Positions 45,873 to 57,132 of a DNA stretch of 64,000 bases are shown here, one piece after another. Every line of letters starts with the position of its first letter. Positions within the stretch are counted from its first letter, which is position 1. The notes under the pieces were generated by a model. It was not told where the DNA came from, did no database searches, and saw nothing but the letters and a program-made list of their open reading frames with translations. The position numbers were made by a program, and so were the translations under genes. This DNA is from Annona cherimola (Eukaryota; Streptophyta; Magnoliopsida; Magnoliales; Annonaceae), in the NCBI GenBank assembly GCA_030490835.1, contig CM059975.1, positions 50,769,174 to 50,833,173 on the forward strand. Reading direction: 5' to 3'.

Positions 45873-48800
45873 TGTGGCGCCCTAGCCCGAGCGTCACATC
45901 CTTTCCTCAAGATCTATCGATTGGTAAATGTGAATCAGGATTGTTGTCCTGATCACGCAGCGGGTTCTTATTGGATATTCATCCACTTAATCCTAATTCC
46001 TTAGGATTTTATATCATTTATACATTCAATTTCCATCAAATGCCATTTTAGACCATTATATCATTTGAGAATTATACATCTCATCTCATAATCTTCAGAC
46101 TTAATCATATCATGATATTTCATACCTTAGCACTTACCCATAAAAATTTTTCGCCTTCTGTAGTCACAAAACCATAATAATTCATATACAACATTAAACA
46201 ATTATTTAATGTCATCATTCATATAACCATCCAACCCTTAGGTTCACACACAGGTACTTATGGAAATTCGTTCATCCTTGAATCTCCACCTATGCTCCTT
46301 GCTTCCTTTCTTTCACCAGTCTATGGGTTTGGAAAACAAAACGTGAGTTGCAATTCAACTCAATAAGCAAGCTGTACATTTTTCAGGCAATTCATTTTGA
46401 AAGCAACATTCTTTAAAAATATTTCTCTCCATTCAGTAGAGACACTTAGCAAGTGATTAACTACCTGCGGAGCAGAAAGTTTTTCATAAACCATTCATGA
46501 AAATCATTCATGAAAACCTTTCATGTAAACCATTCGTAAATCCCAATTTTTGGGCATTTCATAAATATTGGATGTGCAAATGCATTATTTCCATTCATGA
46601 CATTCTCCTTCATGTGACGATATGCTAGCACGAGGAACATTCTTTCATAGCATGATCCTTTCCATCCTTGGTGCCGGACCTTCCAACTTGGCAATATCAA
46701 GGGGGACTCCTTTTCCACTTACTACCTCGACTAACATGCTTGATTTTCATTCCATGCATGACTTTCATCACCCCGGCATTATATACCTCTTACACATGAT
46801 ATCTTGTCATTCTCATGTAGAGAATTCTTTGCACCATCCCTTTTTAAACATTGTTTGAAAGAAACATCGTATAAATCCATACTTCATCGTCTTTCATAAA
46901 CATTTGCGAAACGGTAAGCAAATCACTTATTTCAATAGAAATAACATTTCAATACACATTTAGACAAGGAATGACTATCCTTAAATACCTTGTAATGAAA
47001 ACCAAAATCATTTAGAAAATTTTCTTGCATAGCTTTCTGTCTCGCTTATCTCTTTGCCTTTGCCTATACATATAAGAATGATATAACATTCATATACTTT
47101 CCATTTGCTTGAATTCAACTTAGTTTTTCAACCCATTTCCATTAACATTTACAATCCACTTGAATTTCAAGTCGGGTATACATGCATATCATAACTTATG
47201 CATTATATCATTTATTTCGCCATATTTTTAATACCCATTTTTAAGATATCATTCCCATATACCATAACACATTCATTAGTCATTCATTTGACATCATATG
47301 AAAGTTTATTACTTCCACTTATCATTTTTCACATATTTTTCACATTTCACACATTGTGCTCATTCTTAAGCAATTAGTTGATGTCTTAATCACTTAGTTG
47401 ATGTCTTAATCCTCAAATATTAATCTCAAAATTTGAGATTATCATTATTTATCTAAACAAAAACATCATCCACATTTTTCATCATATTTTTCATGTATTT
47501 GTTCATTTTAACAACTTACATAAACCATATACCATTTATTCATAGTTATCTCTTCATATACATCCATTTCACAACACATAAATCATGTGTTTCTTAAAAA
47601 TTTTCAACACAGCAACTTATGTCATTAATCAACATGATTAAATCCCTTAATTAACCTATAATTTAGGGTTTAATTTTGGATTTATAATCCATTCATCTTA
47701 GGGTTCCAAAACAGCAATATTAGAACCCGTTTTTTCACAATTTCAACGCCTGTTTTGATACTTAATTCAAAACAGGTTTCTAATCACTTAATTCCAGAAA
47801 TTAATCATGCTTTTCTTAACCTAAATTTAGGGTATTAACGTATATTTAAAAATCCAAAATTCGTTTCCTTCCATAACAGTAACTTCCATACACGTTTTGG
47901 GTATCCATTTGACCCATTTTGATGTATCCAAACATATGCCCATAAAATTAGATTTAGGGCTAATATTTTCAAACCCTTTCAGGCACTCAAAGTACCTTAA
48001 ACATTGGGTATTTTATCCTCCATAACATCCATAAATCGTTTAGGCTTAGTCATGTATCATTTTTAACATATAAACATGGAAATCGGGTCATACTTGTAAC
48101 CCTAATTCATATCGTTTCTAAAATTCATAAATTAAGCCCAAATCAACATATGTAATTCATTAAATCATGAATCATCATGTAATCATGATTAATCATCAAA
48201 ACAGCAACATCATATGGGGGTTTAAGGAAATTTCATTCATGATTATCAACCCATAATCAAGGGGTATACTTATATGTATTGGATCAAACTTGAACCCAAT
48301 TTCCATGGCTAGGTTCCTCTTCTTTCCTCCCATTTCCCTTCTCTTTTTCTCCTCTTTTTCTCCTCCTCAAGCTGCTGGAATAAAGGAACGTGCATAGCTG
48401 CTGAAAAATGGGTTTGCTCCTTTGAAAAATTTTCTCTTTTCTAACCCCTTATCACATGTGGATGTGCACTCATGCATATGCTGGATTTTCCAGCCTTGTG
48501 GGTCCCACTTGCCACATCGTTTATCATATAATTAAAGCATACTTATCCCCTATTGCTGACATGGAAAAATATGGTCCATTTAAATTTCATAATTATCTTA
48601 AGAAAAATCATCAAAAATCCACATCATTAATGGACACAATCTACCCACAAAATGCAACATCCATTTCAGCAATCCTTTGCACATTTTTTCCACACCATTT
48701 TGACTTTAATTCATGGATAATTAATCACCCTAGGTAATAGCCTACTTAGGGGTCAAATTATCTATTAAAAAATCAATAAAAAATCCAAAAAGCAACTTGG

Positions 48801-49522
48801 ACGTGCACCTTTTCATCCTTCCATGTTGCTGTCCATTTTTCCAACGTCACATGTGCTTTGGATTTTTGTCATTTTGCGCCATAAAAATCCAAATTTAATT
48901 AATGTAACTAACCACCCTTGTCATGTAGATCATTTAAATGCATAATTTTCATTTTTAAAATTAAAAAATCACATATGCAACAGCTTGACCGAACATCACT
49001 CCTTAGCTACATGTTGCTGTCCACTTGATTGGGTCCACTTATCTTTGAGTTTTTGGCATTTTCTTGCCACAAAATCAACCCCAAATCACGTCCATTAACC
49101 ATCCTAGCTGCCTAGGTCATTTAAATATACATTTTTCATTTTTTAAAAATAAAAAATATCATATAAACAACCCTTTGGACGTCCATAGGTTGCCCCATCT
49201 TCAATCTCCTTTGAGCTAATCCATTAGCCATTAAATCATGCCATTAATCACTTGATTTTATCATGGATTTTGTCAATTAAAATAATTTATAAAATCCATG
49301 TGTAATTATCTCCATTCGACACCTCATTATGCCATTAACATTTAATTAATCACCTTAACTTTAACATTAATGCAAGCTTACTTTATGGTGCACAAAAGTC
49401 AAAGGTATACACCTTTTTTTGTGCAACCATGATCCCATCCTCATTAGCTTGATCAAAGCCTCTCATTGCATTCAACTCATAATTTTAACCATCCATTTCA
49501 AATTTCACAACCACATCCACTT
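45873..49522 (-). mobile_element. Gypsy-type LTR (minus), nearly complete
   Basis: On the plus strand it starts TGTGGCGCCCTAGCCCG, the inverse of the LTR 3' end, and follows the usual order. There is an ACTTAGCAAGTGATTAAC block at 46446, a weaker GC island at 46615-46730 and TCGGGTCATACTTGTAACCC at 48093. The purine-rich leader (pyrimidines on the plus strand) is at 48310-48370. The AAATTTCA block near 49500 is cut before its end. The beginning of the LTR is missing at about 49522. Confidence 0.7.
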
Positions 49523-49671
49523 AATACTCCGAGAGACCCGGCATCCCCTGCTTCTCATGCTTCTTATTCCACTAGAGGATCTTGAGCTACAGATCACTTT
49601 GCACACTCCCCTACTCAACCGTCTAGATCAAATGGAATTCTAGAATATCTCTAAGCCATGGAGAGTAAAAT
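49523..49671. other. Short unassigned junction sequence
   Basis: A moderately GC-rich stretch between two LTR fragments. It matches neither neighbour by eye. Confidence 0.35.
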
Positions 49672-50610
49672 TTGTTAAGACCTTATCGATTGGTAAACGT
49701 GATCAGGATTATTGCCCTGTCACACAGTGGATTTTATTGGATATTTATCTACTTAAACTTAACTCCTTAAGAGTTTACATCATTCCACTTGTTTCGATTT
49801 CCATCAAATGTCTTTTTAGGTCATTATATCAATTTAGAATTACACATATGATATCATAAAATCCATACTTAGTCATAACAAGATCATGCATACCTTATCA
49901 TTCGTCCATAAAAAATTTTCACCATTCATAGTCATAAAACTTAACATAAGCCTTATACAACATTAAACCACAATTCAATGTCATCATTCGTACAACCATA
50001 CAATCCATAATTCATACACAAGTAATTCATGAAAATTTATATATTCTTGAATCTCCACATGTGCTCCTTGCATGGTGCTTCCTTTCACCTGTCTTTAGGA
50101 TTTGGAAAATAAAATCATGAGTCGAAACTCAATAAGCAAACCATAAGGATTTCAGGCAATTCATTTTCATTTAAAATACCTTGGAAAGCCATATTATACC
50201 CACTTGAGAGTATATCATAAAAACATGCTTCTTATACCGGTCTAGGGTATATCATAAATAATGTGATGCATTATTTCAAAACATGACATCCATGGATAGA
50301 AGCTAGCTAGGCAACTATCTACTTTCATCCTCTCTTCCATTCCAGGGAGGCGCCACCGGCCCGAGGCCTATCTTAGCGACTTGGCCGCACTAAAAGGGGA
50401 CATTTGGTCGCTTACACCTTTGAGGTGGACCTCATGCTTTGTGCACATGCATCATTCATAAACATTTCTTGACATTCTAGCATGATTTTTCATTCATAAA
50501 TCCATGATTCATCATTTGTCATAAATAATTGCAAAACAATAAGCAATTTATTTATCATATTGGAATATCATTTTAATACACATTTATATAAAGGAATGGT
50601 CATCCCTAAA
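49672..50610 (-). mobile_element. Gypsy-type LTR (minus), 3' part, interrupted at 50610
   Basis: It opens with the terminal segment (CTTATCGATTGGTAAACGTG, the inverse of an LTR 3' end that lacks its last 20-25 bp). It carries GAGTCGAAACTCAATAAGC at 50119 and the GC island (50335-50440, CTTAGCGACTTGGCCGCA). It breaks at 50610 in CATCCCTAAA and resumes at 57133. The combined length without the insert is about 3.96 kb. Confidence 0.75.
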
Positions 50611-53585
50611 TGTGGCGCCCTGAACCAAGGCGTCCACACAGTCCTTACTCCGGGATCTTGTCGATTGGTAAATGTGACTCAGGATTGTTGTCCTGATCAC
50701 ACGGCGGGTTCTTAACTGTAACTCGTCTAATTTTTTTTCTTTCTTTTTCTTTCATCACATAACATATACTCATCACATTCATAATGGACTCATCCATATC
50801 ATCATAAATCATCAATTTTTTATATTATTCATAACTTCATAATTTCATACAACCTATGTCCTTTCTCATCATATCCCATTAGGGCATCTATTCATACAAA
50901 AATCTATTAACCTTTGTAGATTCCTCTTTTCCTTTAGCAACACATTCCTTTCATCTCTTGGCTTTCCCTACACCTGTCTGAGGTTGGAAAAACAAAACAT
51001 GAGTCAAAACTCAATAAGTAAGCATTTTTCTTTCATTTAAATGCATTTCTCTCCATTTGATAGAAGACACTTACCAAGTGATCAACTATCAACGGAATAG
51101 AAACCTTTTCGTAAAAATAATTTCATGAACATTGGATGCGCAAATGCTTCCTTTTCATTCCTGACATAAACCGTCGTGTGCGGGTACGCTAGCCTAGGGA
51201 ACATCTCACATAGCATGGTCCAATACGCCGATTGTCTCCGACTTGGCCTCATCAAGGGGGAACCTCTCTTCCTCTTGACGCCTACATGGTCTCCTACATG
51301 AATGACTTTTGATTTCCCCGACATTATATACCTCTTACACCAGTTGACTTGTCATTCTCATGTAAAGAATTATTTGCACCATCCCTTAAAAACATCATTT
51401 CAAATTCATGTTTTCCTTTTCAATCCATGTATGAAAATGCAATGCATTCATTCACACATAACATTCCTTTGCCCCCACCTCTAGGAAGGACGTCATTGCA
51501 ACACAGCCCATACGACTCGGCAATAGTGAAGGGGGACCCTCTGATCCACTTTCTACCTCCACTAAAGTCTCTTCATTATGCATCATACATATGCACATGT
51601 CCATGAACATCACATGATATCAATATGCCGGCATGACCTTTTATAAAAACTCATAAACATTCATCATTTCAAAACATTATAGGAATGACCACCCTTAAAC
51701 ACATTTCATAAATACTTGAGAATAAAACATATTTTCAAAAGGGTTTGCTTGCTTACAATGAAGCAATAAAATCACATTTTCAAAAAAAGTTTGCTTGCTT
51801 ACCTCCTCAGTCTGTGTCCTCCACCTTTTCCTTTCCTTTTCCTATACAAGGAAAAATGATATTTTATCTATATCATTCCATGTCTTAGATTGCTTCTCAT
51901 GCATGCTTTATAATCATTCGTTACCTCATTCCTATAGAGGTTAATCTTATAAAGATACTTCGTCATTACCTCCTTATATGGATTTTTATCCATAAATCTT
52001 TTAAAACTTCCATCCATATATGCTTATAAAATATAAAAAAATAAATCTCTATTTTTCTCCAAAATCACGCTATTCATTGTTCATAGCTACTGTAGCAGAT
52101 TACTGTTCATCATCACTGTTCATGAGTATTGTTCACCCGAGGTTACTGTTCACAGCAATATAGGTTACTGTTCATGGGTTCTAAAAATTGACATTTTCAT
52201 AGATTATGTTTAATATATCATGGAAAAATTCATGAATTATGAATCTATCATCATTAACTTGGCCAAAAAATCATTTTCTCCATATACTAAAAATCAACAT
52301 AATTTCACTTAAGCATAATCCTTAATTCCATAAATCATGAAATTAATATATCATCATTCCAGCATCATATTTATCATATTCATTCATCCCAACGCATCAT
52401 TTATCAATTTTGGAGCATTATTTACACATATTATACATGATTTTCCCGAATGCTCTATTTTCCCTCCGAATTTTCTATGTTTCGGCATAATTCTAATTAA
52501 GCATTATAACTTTACTTATTTTATCATGATTAGGCATTATCTAAGCATGGTTTTACTCTACTTAACACCCAAAAGAAATTTAAGAATAAATCACTTACCC
52601 GAAGTGGAGATATCCCACTTTTTATGACACTTTCTTTCTCTAACTTGCTCCTTTTCTTCCTTGGACGTGGGGGAGGGTGTGGGAGTTGGGATTTGCTCAA
52701 GTTAGAGCTGGGTGAATGTGCTCTTGGATGTCCACCCCTGCCCCCTATTTATAGGGTTTGATTTTTCATCAAATTGAAATTTACCCCCCCTTGCTTGAGG
52801 TATTAAATTGCAAATGTGTTTTTTTATAATTTTAAAGAGTGCATGGAGCCTTGTGCAGCCCAACCTAGGCCTGCTCCTTCCCCCCTATGGCAGCCCTATT
52901 TGTCTATATTTTTTTATTTATTAAAATTTATTTATTTTAAGCTAATTAAATCCTAGCCGTTGGTTTATGATGATGATGATCATGGACCATTGATTTTGGT
53001 CAAATTTCCCAACCATCCCCCTGTAAAATCCCTGCCATACCTGCCTTTTCATTTAATTTTAAATTTTTTAATTATTTATTTTAATAAAAAGTCAAAAGTA
53101 ATTTAATGAAAAAGATAAGTTACTTTTTGATCTCCATTTGACGTTTAATATTGACCCTTGATTTGTGATTTTTATCACATCTTAACCTATTCATTATGTT
53201 CATCATGAATTTTTAACCATCCATAAAAAAATTCATCGAAATCCGACGCCCGGATTGCAAATTATGAATTTTTCTTTAATTTTCTACTAAAATCCAAAAT
53301 TGGATTAAAATATCAAAAAGAATTGCTATTTCATCCTGTAGTGATTAAATCTCCCTTTTTGTCTTTTTATAATTAAGTTAATCCAAGTGATTAACTCTTA
53401 ATCACCTCAGTTACTATTCACATTACTATTCATGTGCACTATTCACGTGGTTTAATCCCACAATTGCATTTCTTTAACCTCTAATACACATGTTTTCATA
53501 CACATGGATATATATTTCATTAATATATTACCTAGGATTTACAACCCTAGGGTTTTATACACTTGTCTAAGATTGGGGTTTCACA
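50611..53585 (-). mobile_element. 3' LTR of the LARD-like element
   Basis: 2,975 bp, TGTGGCGCCCTGAACC to GGGTTTCACA on the plus strand. It holds the terminal segment, GC islands at 51160-51300 and 51475-51560, the splice-donor-like site at 51798-51804 (AGGTAAG on the minus strand), TACTGTTCA repeats at 52075-52175 and a TATA box at 52745-52754. The CCGGATTTCGATGAATTTT version of the conserved block is at 53233. Open frames inside it (51082-51606 and 52337-52627) recur in the other LTR copies at equivalent places and are not genes. Confidence 0.88.
52745..52754 (-). promoter_or_regulatory. TATA box in the 3' LTR
   Basis: CTATAAATAG on the minus strand, about 840 bp into the LTR. The 5' LTR has the same box at 56321-56330 and the solo LTR at 41889-41898. 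Confidence 0.6.
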
Positions 53586-53600
53586 ATCCTCCCCCCCTTA
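53586..53600 (-). other. Polypurine tract of the LARD-like element
   Basis: The minus strand reads TAAGGGGGGGAGGAT immediately before the LTR start TGTGAAACCCC. AGGTTTCG/CGAAACCT, an 8-bp perfect inverted repeat with a 3-base loop, lies just upstream at 53605-53623. Confidence 0.85.
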
Positions 53601-54119
53601 CATTAGGTTTCGTCCCGAAACCTGTCATTTTTCATCACGCTTCTGCTGCTCAATTTTCATCTTATCATATCATCATTCATCAAGCATCTCTAATAAAGAG
53701 GTTAGTATCCACTGCTCTCTTTCCTTATACACATGACATATATGTGTAAACTTAATTTTATAACAAAGAATCATCTTTGCATCAAAATATCCTCTATTCA
53801 TTAATCTTTCAAAAGTCGATTAGCCTCTTCCGACTTTTGTTTATTCCTTTTCACTACATAATGTCTACAACTAAGTCATGCCTATGTAGACTACAATCTA
53901 GTCTTATTTCCATAAACCCATCATTATTGTGGAGAGATAATCCTCTCGCACCTATCTTCAAATGCATCAAGATTGGAAAATAATTCCAAAAAATTCATTT
54001 TCTTCCTTAATCTAAGACATTCCAATTATATATCATGATATATGATACCATCTTCTGTGGTATCACACATTTCCTATCATCCATAATTTTTCTCTTTCCA
54101 CGCCTATTTACCAATCCTT

Positions 54120-54131
54120 GCTCTGATACCA
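54120..54131 (-). other. Primer-binding site, distal copy (exact)
   Basis: TGGTATCAGAGC on the minus strand, a perfect match to the plant initiator tRNA-Met site, but about 70 bp from the LTR. Confidence 0.75.
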
Positions 54132-54180
54132 TCTTCATCATCTTTTATTTTCTCCTTCTCCCGCCTATTTACTAATGCTT

Positions 54181-54192
54181 GTTCTGATACCA
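54181..54192 (-). other. Primer-binding site, LTR-proximal copy (one mismatch)
   Basis: TGGTATCAGAAC on the minus strand, six bases from the retained LTR sequence. Position suits a working site; one base differs from the exact copy 61 bp away. Confidence 0.75.
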
Positions 54193-54198
54193 ATTTCT

Positions 54199-57132
54199 GT
54201 CCACATAGTTCTTACTCTGGGATCTTGTCGATTAGTAAATATGACTCGGGATTGTTATCCTGATCACGCGGCGAGTTTTTAATTGGAACTCGTCCAATTT
54301 TTTTTTCTTTTTCTTTCATCACATAACATATGCTCATCATCATTCATAATGGACTCATCCATATCATCAATTTCTTATATTATTTATAACTTCATAATTT
54401 AATACAACTATATCCTTTCTCATCATATCCCATTAGGGCATCTATTCATACAAAAATCTACTAACCTTTGTAGATTCCTCTTTTCCTTTAGCAATACATG
54501 CCTTCCATCTCTTGGCTTTCCCTAGACCTATCTGAGGTTGGAAAAATAAAACATGAGTCAAAACTCAATAAGCAAGCATTTTTCTTTCATTTAAATGCAT
54601 TTCTCTCCATTTGATAGAAGACACTTACCAAGTGAAGTTACCAATGGAATAGAAACCTTTTCGCAAAAATTATTTCATAAACATTGGATGTGCAAATGCT
54701 TCCTTACCAGGGAACATCTCACATAGCATGGTCCAATACGCCGGCTGCCTCCGACTTGGCCTCATCAAGGGGAACCTCTCTTCCTCTTGACGCCTGCATA
54801 GTCTCCTACATGCATGACGACATTATATACCTCTTACACCAGGTGACTTGTCATTCTCATGTAAAGAATTATTTGCACCATCCCTTAAAAACATCATTTC
54901 AAATTCATATTTTCCTTTTCAATCCATGTATGAAAATGCAATGCATTCATTCACATATAACATTCTTTTGCCTCACTCTCTAGGGAGGACGCCGTCCGCA
55001 CACAGCCCATACGACTCTGCAATAGTAAAGGGGGACCTTCTGATCCGCTTTCTACCTCCACTAAAGCCTCTTGATTATGCATCATACATGTGCACATGTC
55101 CATGAAGATCACATGATATCAATATGCCGGCATGACCTTCTATAAAAACTCATAAACATTCATCATTTCAAAACATTATAGGAATGACCACCCTTAAACA
55201 CATTTCATAAATACTTGAGAATAAAACATATTTTCAAAAGGGTTTGCTTGCTTACAATGATGCAATAAAATCACATTTTCAAAGTTGTGCTTGCTTACAA
55301 TGAAGCAATAAAATCACATTTTTAAAAAATGTTTGCTTGCTTACCTCCTTAGTCTGTGTCCTCCACCTTTTCCTTTCCTTTTCCTATACAAAGAAAAATG
55401 ATATTTTATCTACATCATTTCATGTCTTAGATTGCTTCCCATGCATGCTTTATTATCATTCATTACTTCATTCCTACAGAGGTTAATCTTATAAAGATAC
55501 TTGGTCATTACCTCCTTATATGGATTTTTATCCATAAATCTTTTAAAAATTTCATCCATATATCCTTATAAAATATAAAAAAATAAAACTGTATTTTTTC
55601 CTCAAAATCACGTTGTTCACTGTTCATAGCTACTTTAGCAGATACCATAGCAGATTACTATTCATCATCACTGTTCATGGGTACTGTTCACCCGAGGTTA
55701 CTGTTCATGGGTTAAAAAAATTGACATTTTTTTCCAAAAATAAAAAATACCATGACATAGCTTATGTTTATTATATCATGGAAAAATTCATGAATTATGA
55801 ATTTATCATCATTAACTTGGCCAAATAAATCATTTTCTCCATATACTAAAAATCAACATAATTTCACTTAAGCATAATCCTTAATTCCATAAATCATGAA
55901 ATTAATATATCATTATTCCAGCATCATATTTATCATATTCATTCATCCCAACGCATCATTTATCAATTTTGGAGCATTATTTACACATATCATACATGAT
56001 TTTCCTGAATGCTCTATCTTCGCTCCAAATTTTATCTTCGCTCCAAATTTTTGATGTTTCAGCATAATTCCAATTAAGCATTATAAATTTACTTATTTTA
56101 TCATGCTTAGGCATTATCTAAGCATGGTTTTACCCTGATTAAGACCCAAAAAAAAATTGGAAAGAAATCACTTACCCGAAGTGGAGATATCCTATTTTTT
56201 CTCACCTTTCTCTCTCTAACTTCCTCCTTTTCTTCCTTGGACGCGTGGGAGGGTGTGGGAGCTGGGATTTGCTCAAGTTGGAGCTGGGTGAATGGGCTCT
56301 TGGATGTCCACCCCTGCCCCCTATTTATAGGGTTTGATTTTTCATCAAATTGGAATTTACCCTCTTGCTTGAAGTATTAAATTGCAAATGTTTTTTTTTA
56401 TAATTTTAAAAAGTACATGCAGCCTTGTGCAGCCTACCCTAGGCCTGCTCCGCCCCCCTATGGAAGCCCTATTTTTCTAGATTTTTTTATTTATTAAAAT
56501 TTATTTATTTTAAGCTAATTAAATTCTAGTTGTTGGTTTATAATGATGATGATCATGGACCATTGATTTTTATCAAATTTCCCAACCACCCCCTACAACA
56601 TCCCTGCCATAGCTGCCTTTTCATTTATTTTTTTATTTTTTAATTATTTATTTTAACAAAAAGTCAAAAGTAATTTAATGAAAAAGATAAGTTACTTTTT
56701 TATCTCCATTTGATGTTTAATCTTGACCCTTGATTTGTGATTTTCTTCACATCTTAACCTATCCATCATGTTCATCATGAACTTTTAACCATCCATAAAA
56801 AAATTCATCGAAATCCGATGCCCGGATTGCAAATTATGAATTTTTCTTTAATTTTCCACTAAAATCCAAAATTGGATTAAAGTATAAAAAAATATTGCTA
56901 TTTCGTCCTGTAGTGATTAAATCTCCCTTTTTGTCTTTTTGTGATTAAGTTAATCCAAGTGATTAACTCTTAATCACCTCAGTTACTATTCACGTAGTTT
57001 AATCCCACAATTTCATTTATTTAACCTCTAATACACATGTTTTCATACTCATGAATATATATTTGATTAATACATTACCTAGGGTTTACAACCCTAGGGT
57101 TTTATACACGTGTCTAAGATTGGGGTTTCGCA
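54199..57132 (-). mobile_element. 5' LTR of the LARD-like element
   Basis: It aligns with the 3' LTR from GTCCACA onward but lacks the last 21 bases (TGTGGCGCCCTGAACCAAGGC in the other copy), so the U5 end is damaged. Its outer end is GGGGTTTCGCA, a decayed TTTCACA. The TATA box is at 56321-56330 and the splice-donor-like site at 55340-55346. There is a short extra duplication near 55245-55330, and TACTGTTCA repeats are at 55612-55712. Confidence 0.85.

Larger units (their letters stand above)
54101..54194 (-). repeat. 61-bp direct duplication containing the primer-binding site
   Basis: CGCCTATTTACCAATCCTTG at about 54101 recurs as CGCCTATTTACTAATGCTTG at about 54162. Each unit ends in a primer-site sequence. 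Confidence 0.8.
53586..54198 (-). mobile_element. Internal region of the LARD-like element
   Basis: 613 bp holding the polypurine tract at one end and the primer-site duplication at the other. The open frame at 53777-53983 is on the opposite strand and unrecognised. It shares words with the internal region at 37373-38049. Nothing suggests a protein gene. Confidence 0.8.
50611..57132 (-). mobile_element. LARD-like non-autonomous LTR retrotransposon, 6.5 kb
   Basis: Reading the minus strand: the 5' LTR (57132-54199), a 613-bp internal region (54198-53586) with two primer-site copies, a polypurine tract (53600-53586) and the 3' LTR (53585-50611). Flanks CTAAA (50606-50610) and TTAAA (57133-57137) fit a 5-bp target duplication with one change. 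The uninterrupted target is found at 39001-39050 (CATCCTTAAACACATTAATA). No gag or pol can be read in the internal region, so it would depend on proteins of an autonomous relative. The hairpin AGGTTTCGTCCCGAAACCT beside the tract and the initiator-tRNA-Met site suit Del/Tekay chromoviruses, the same type as the pol remnant at 43020. The LTRs differ at about one base in ten over the first 95 bp, so the insertion is not recent. Confidence 0.85.
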
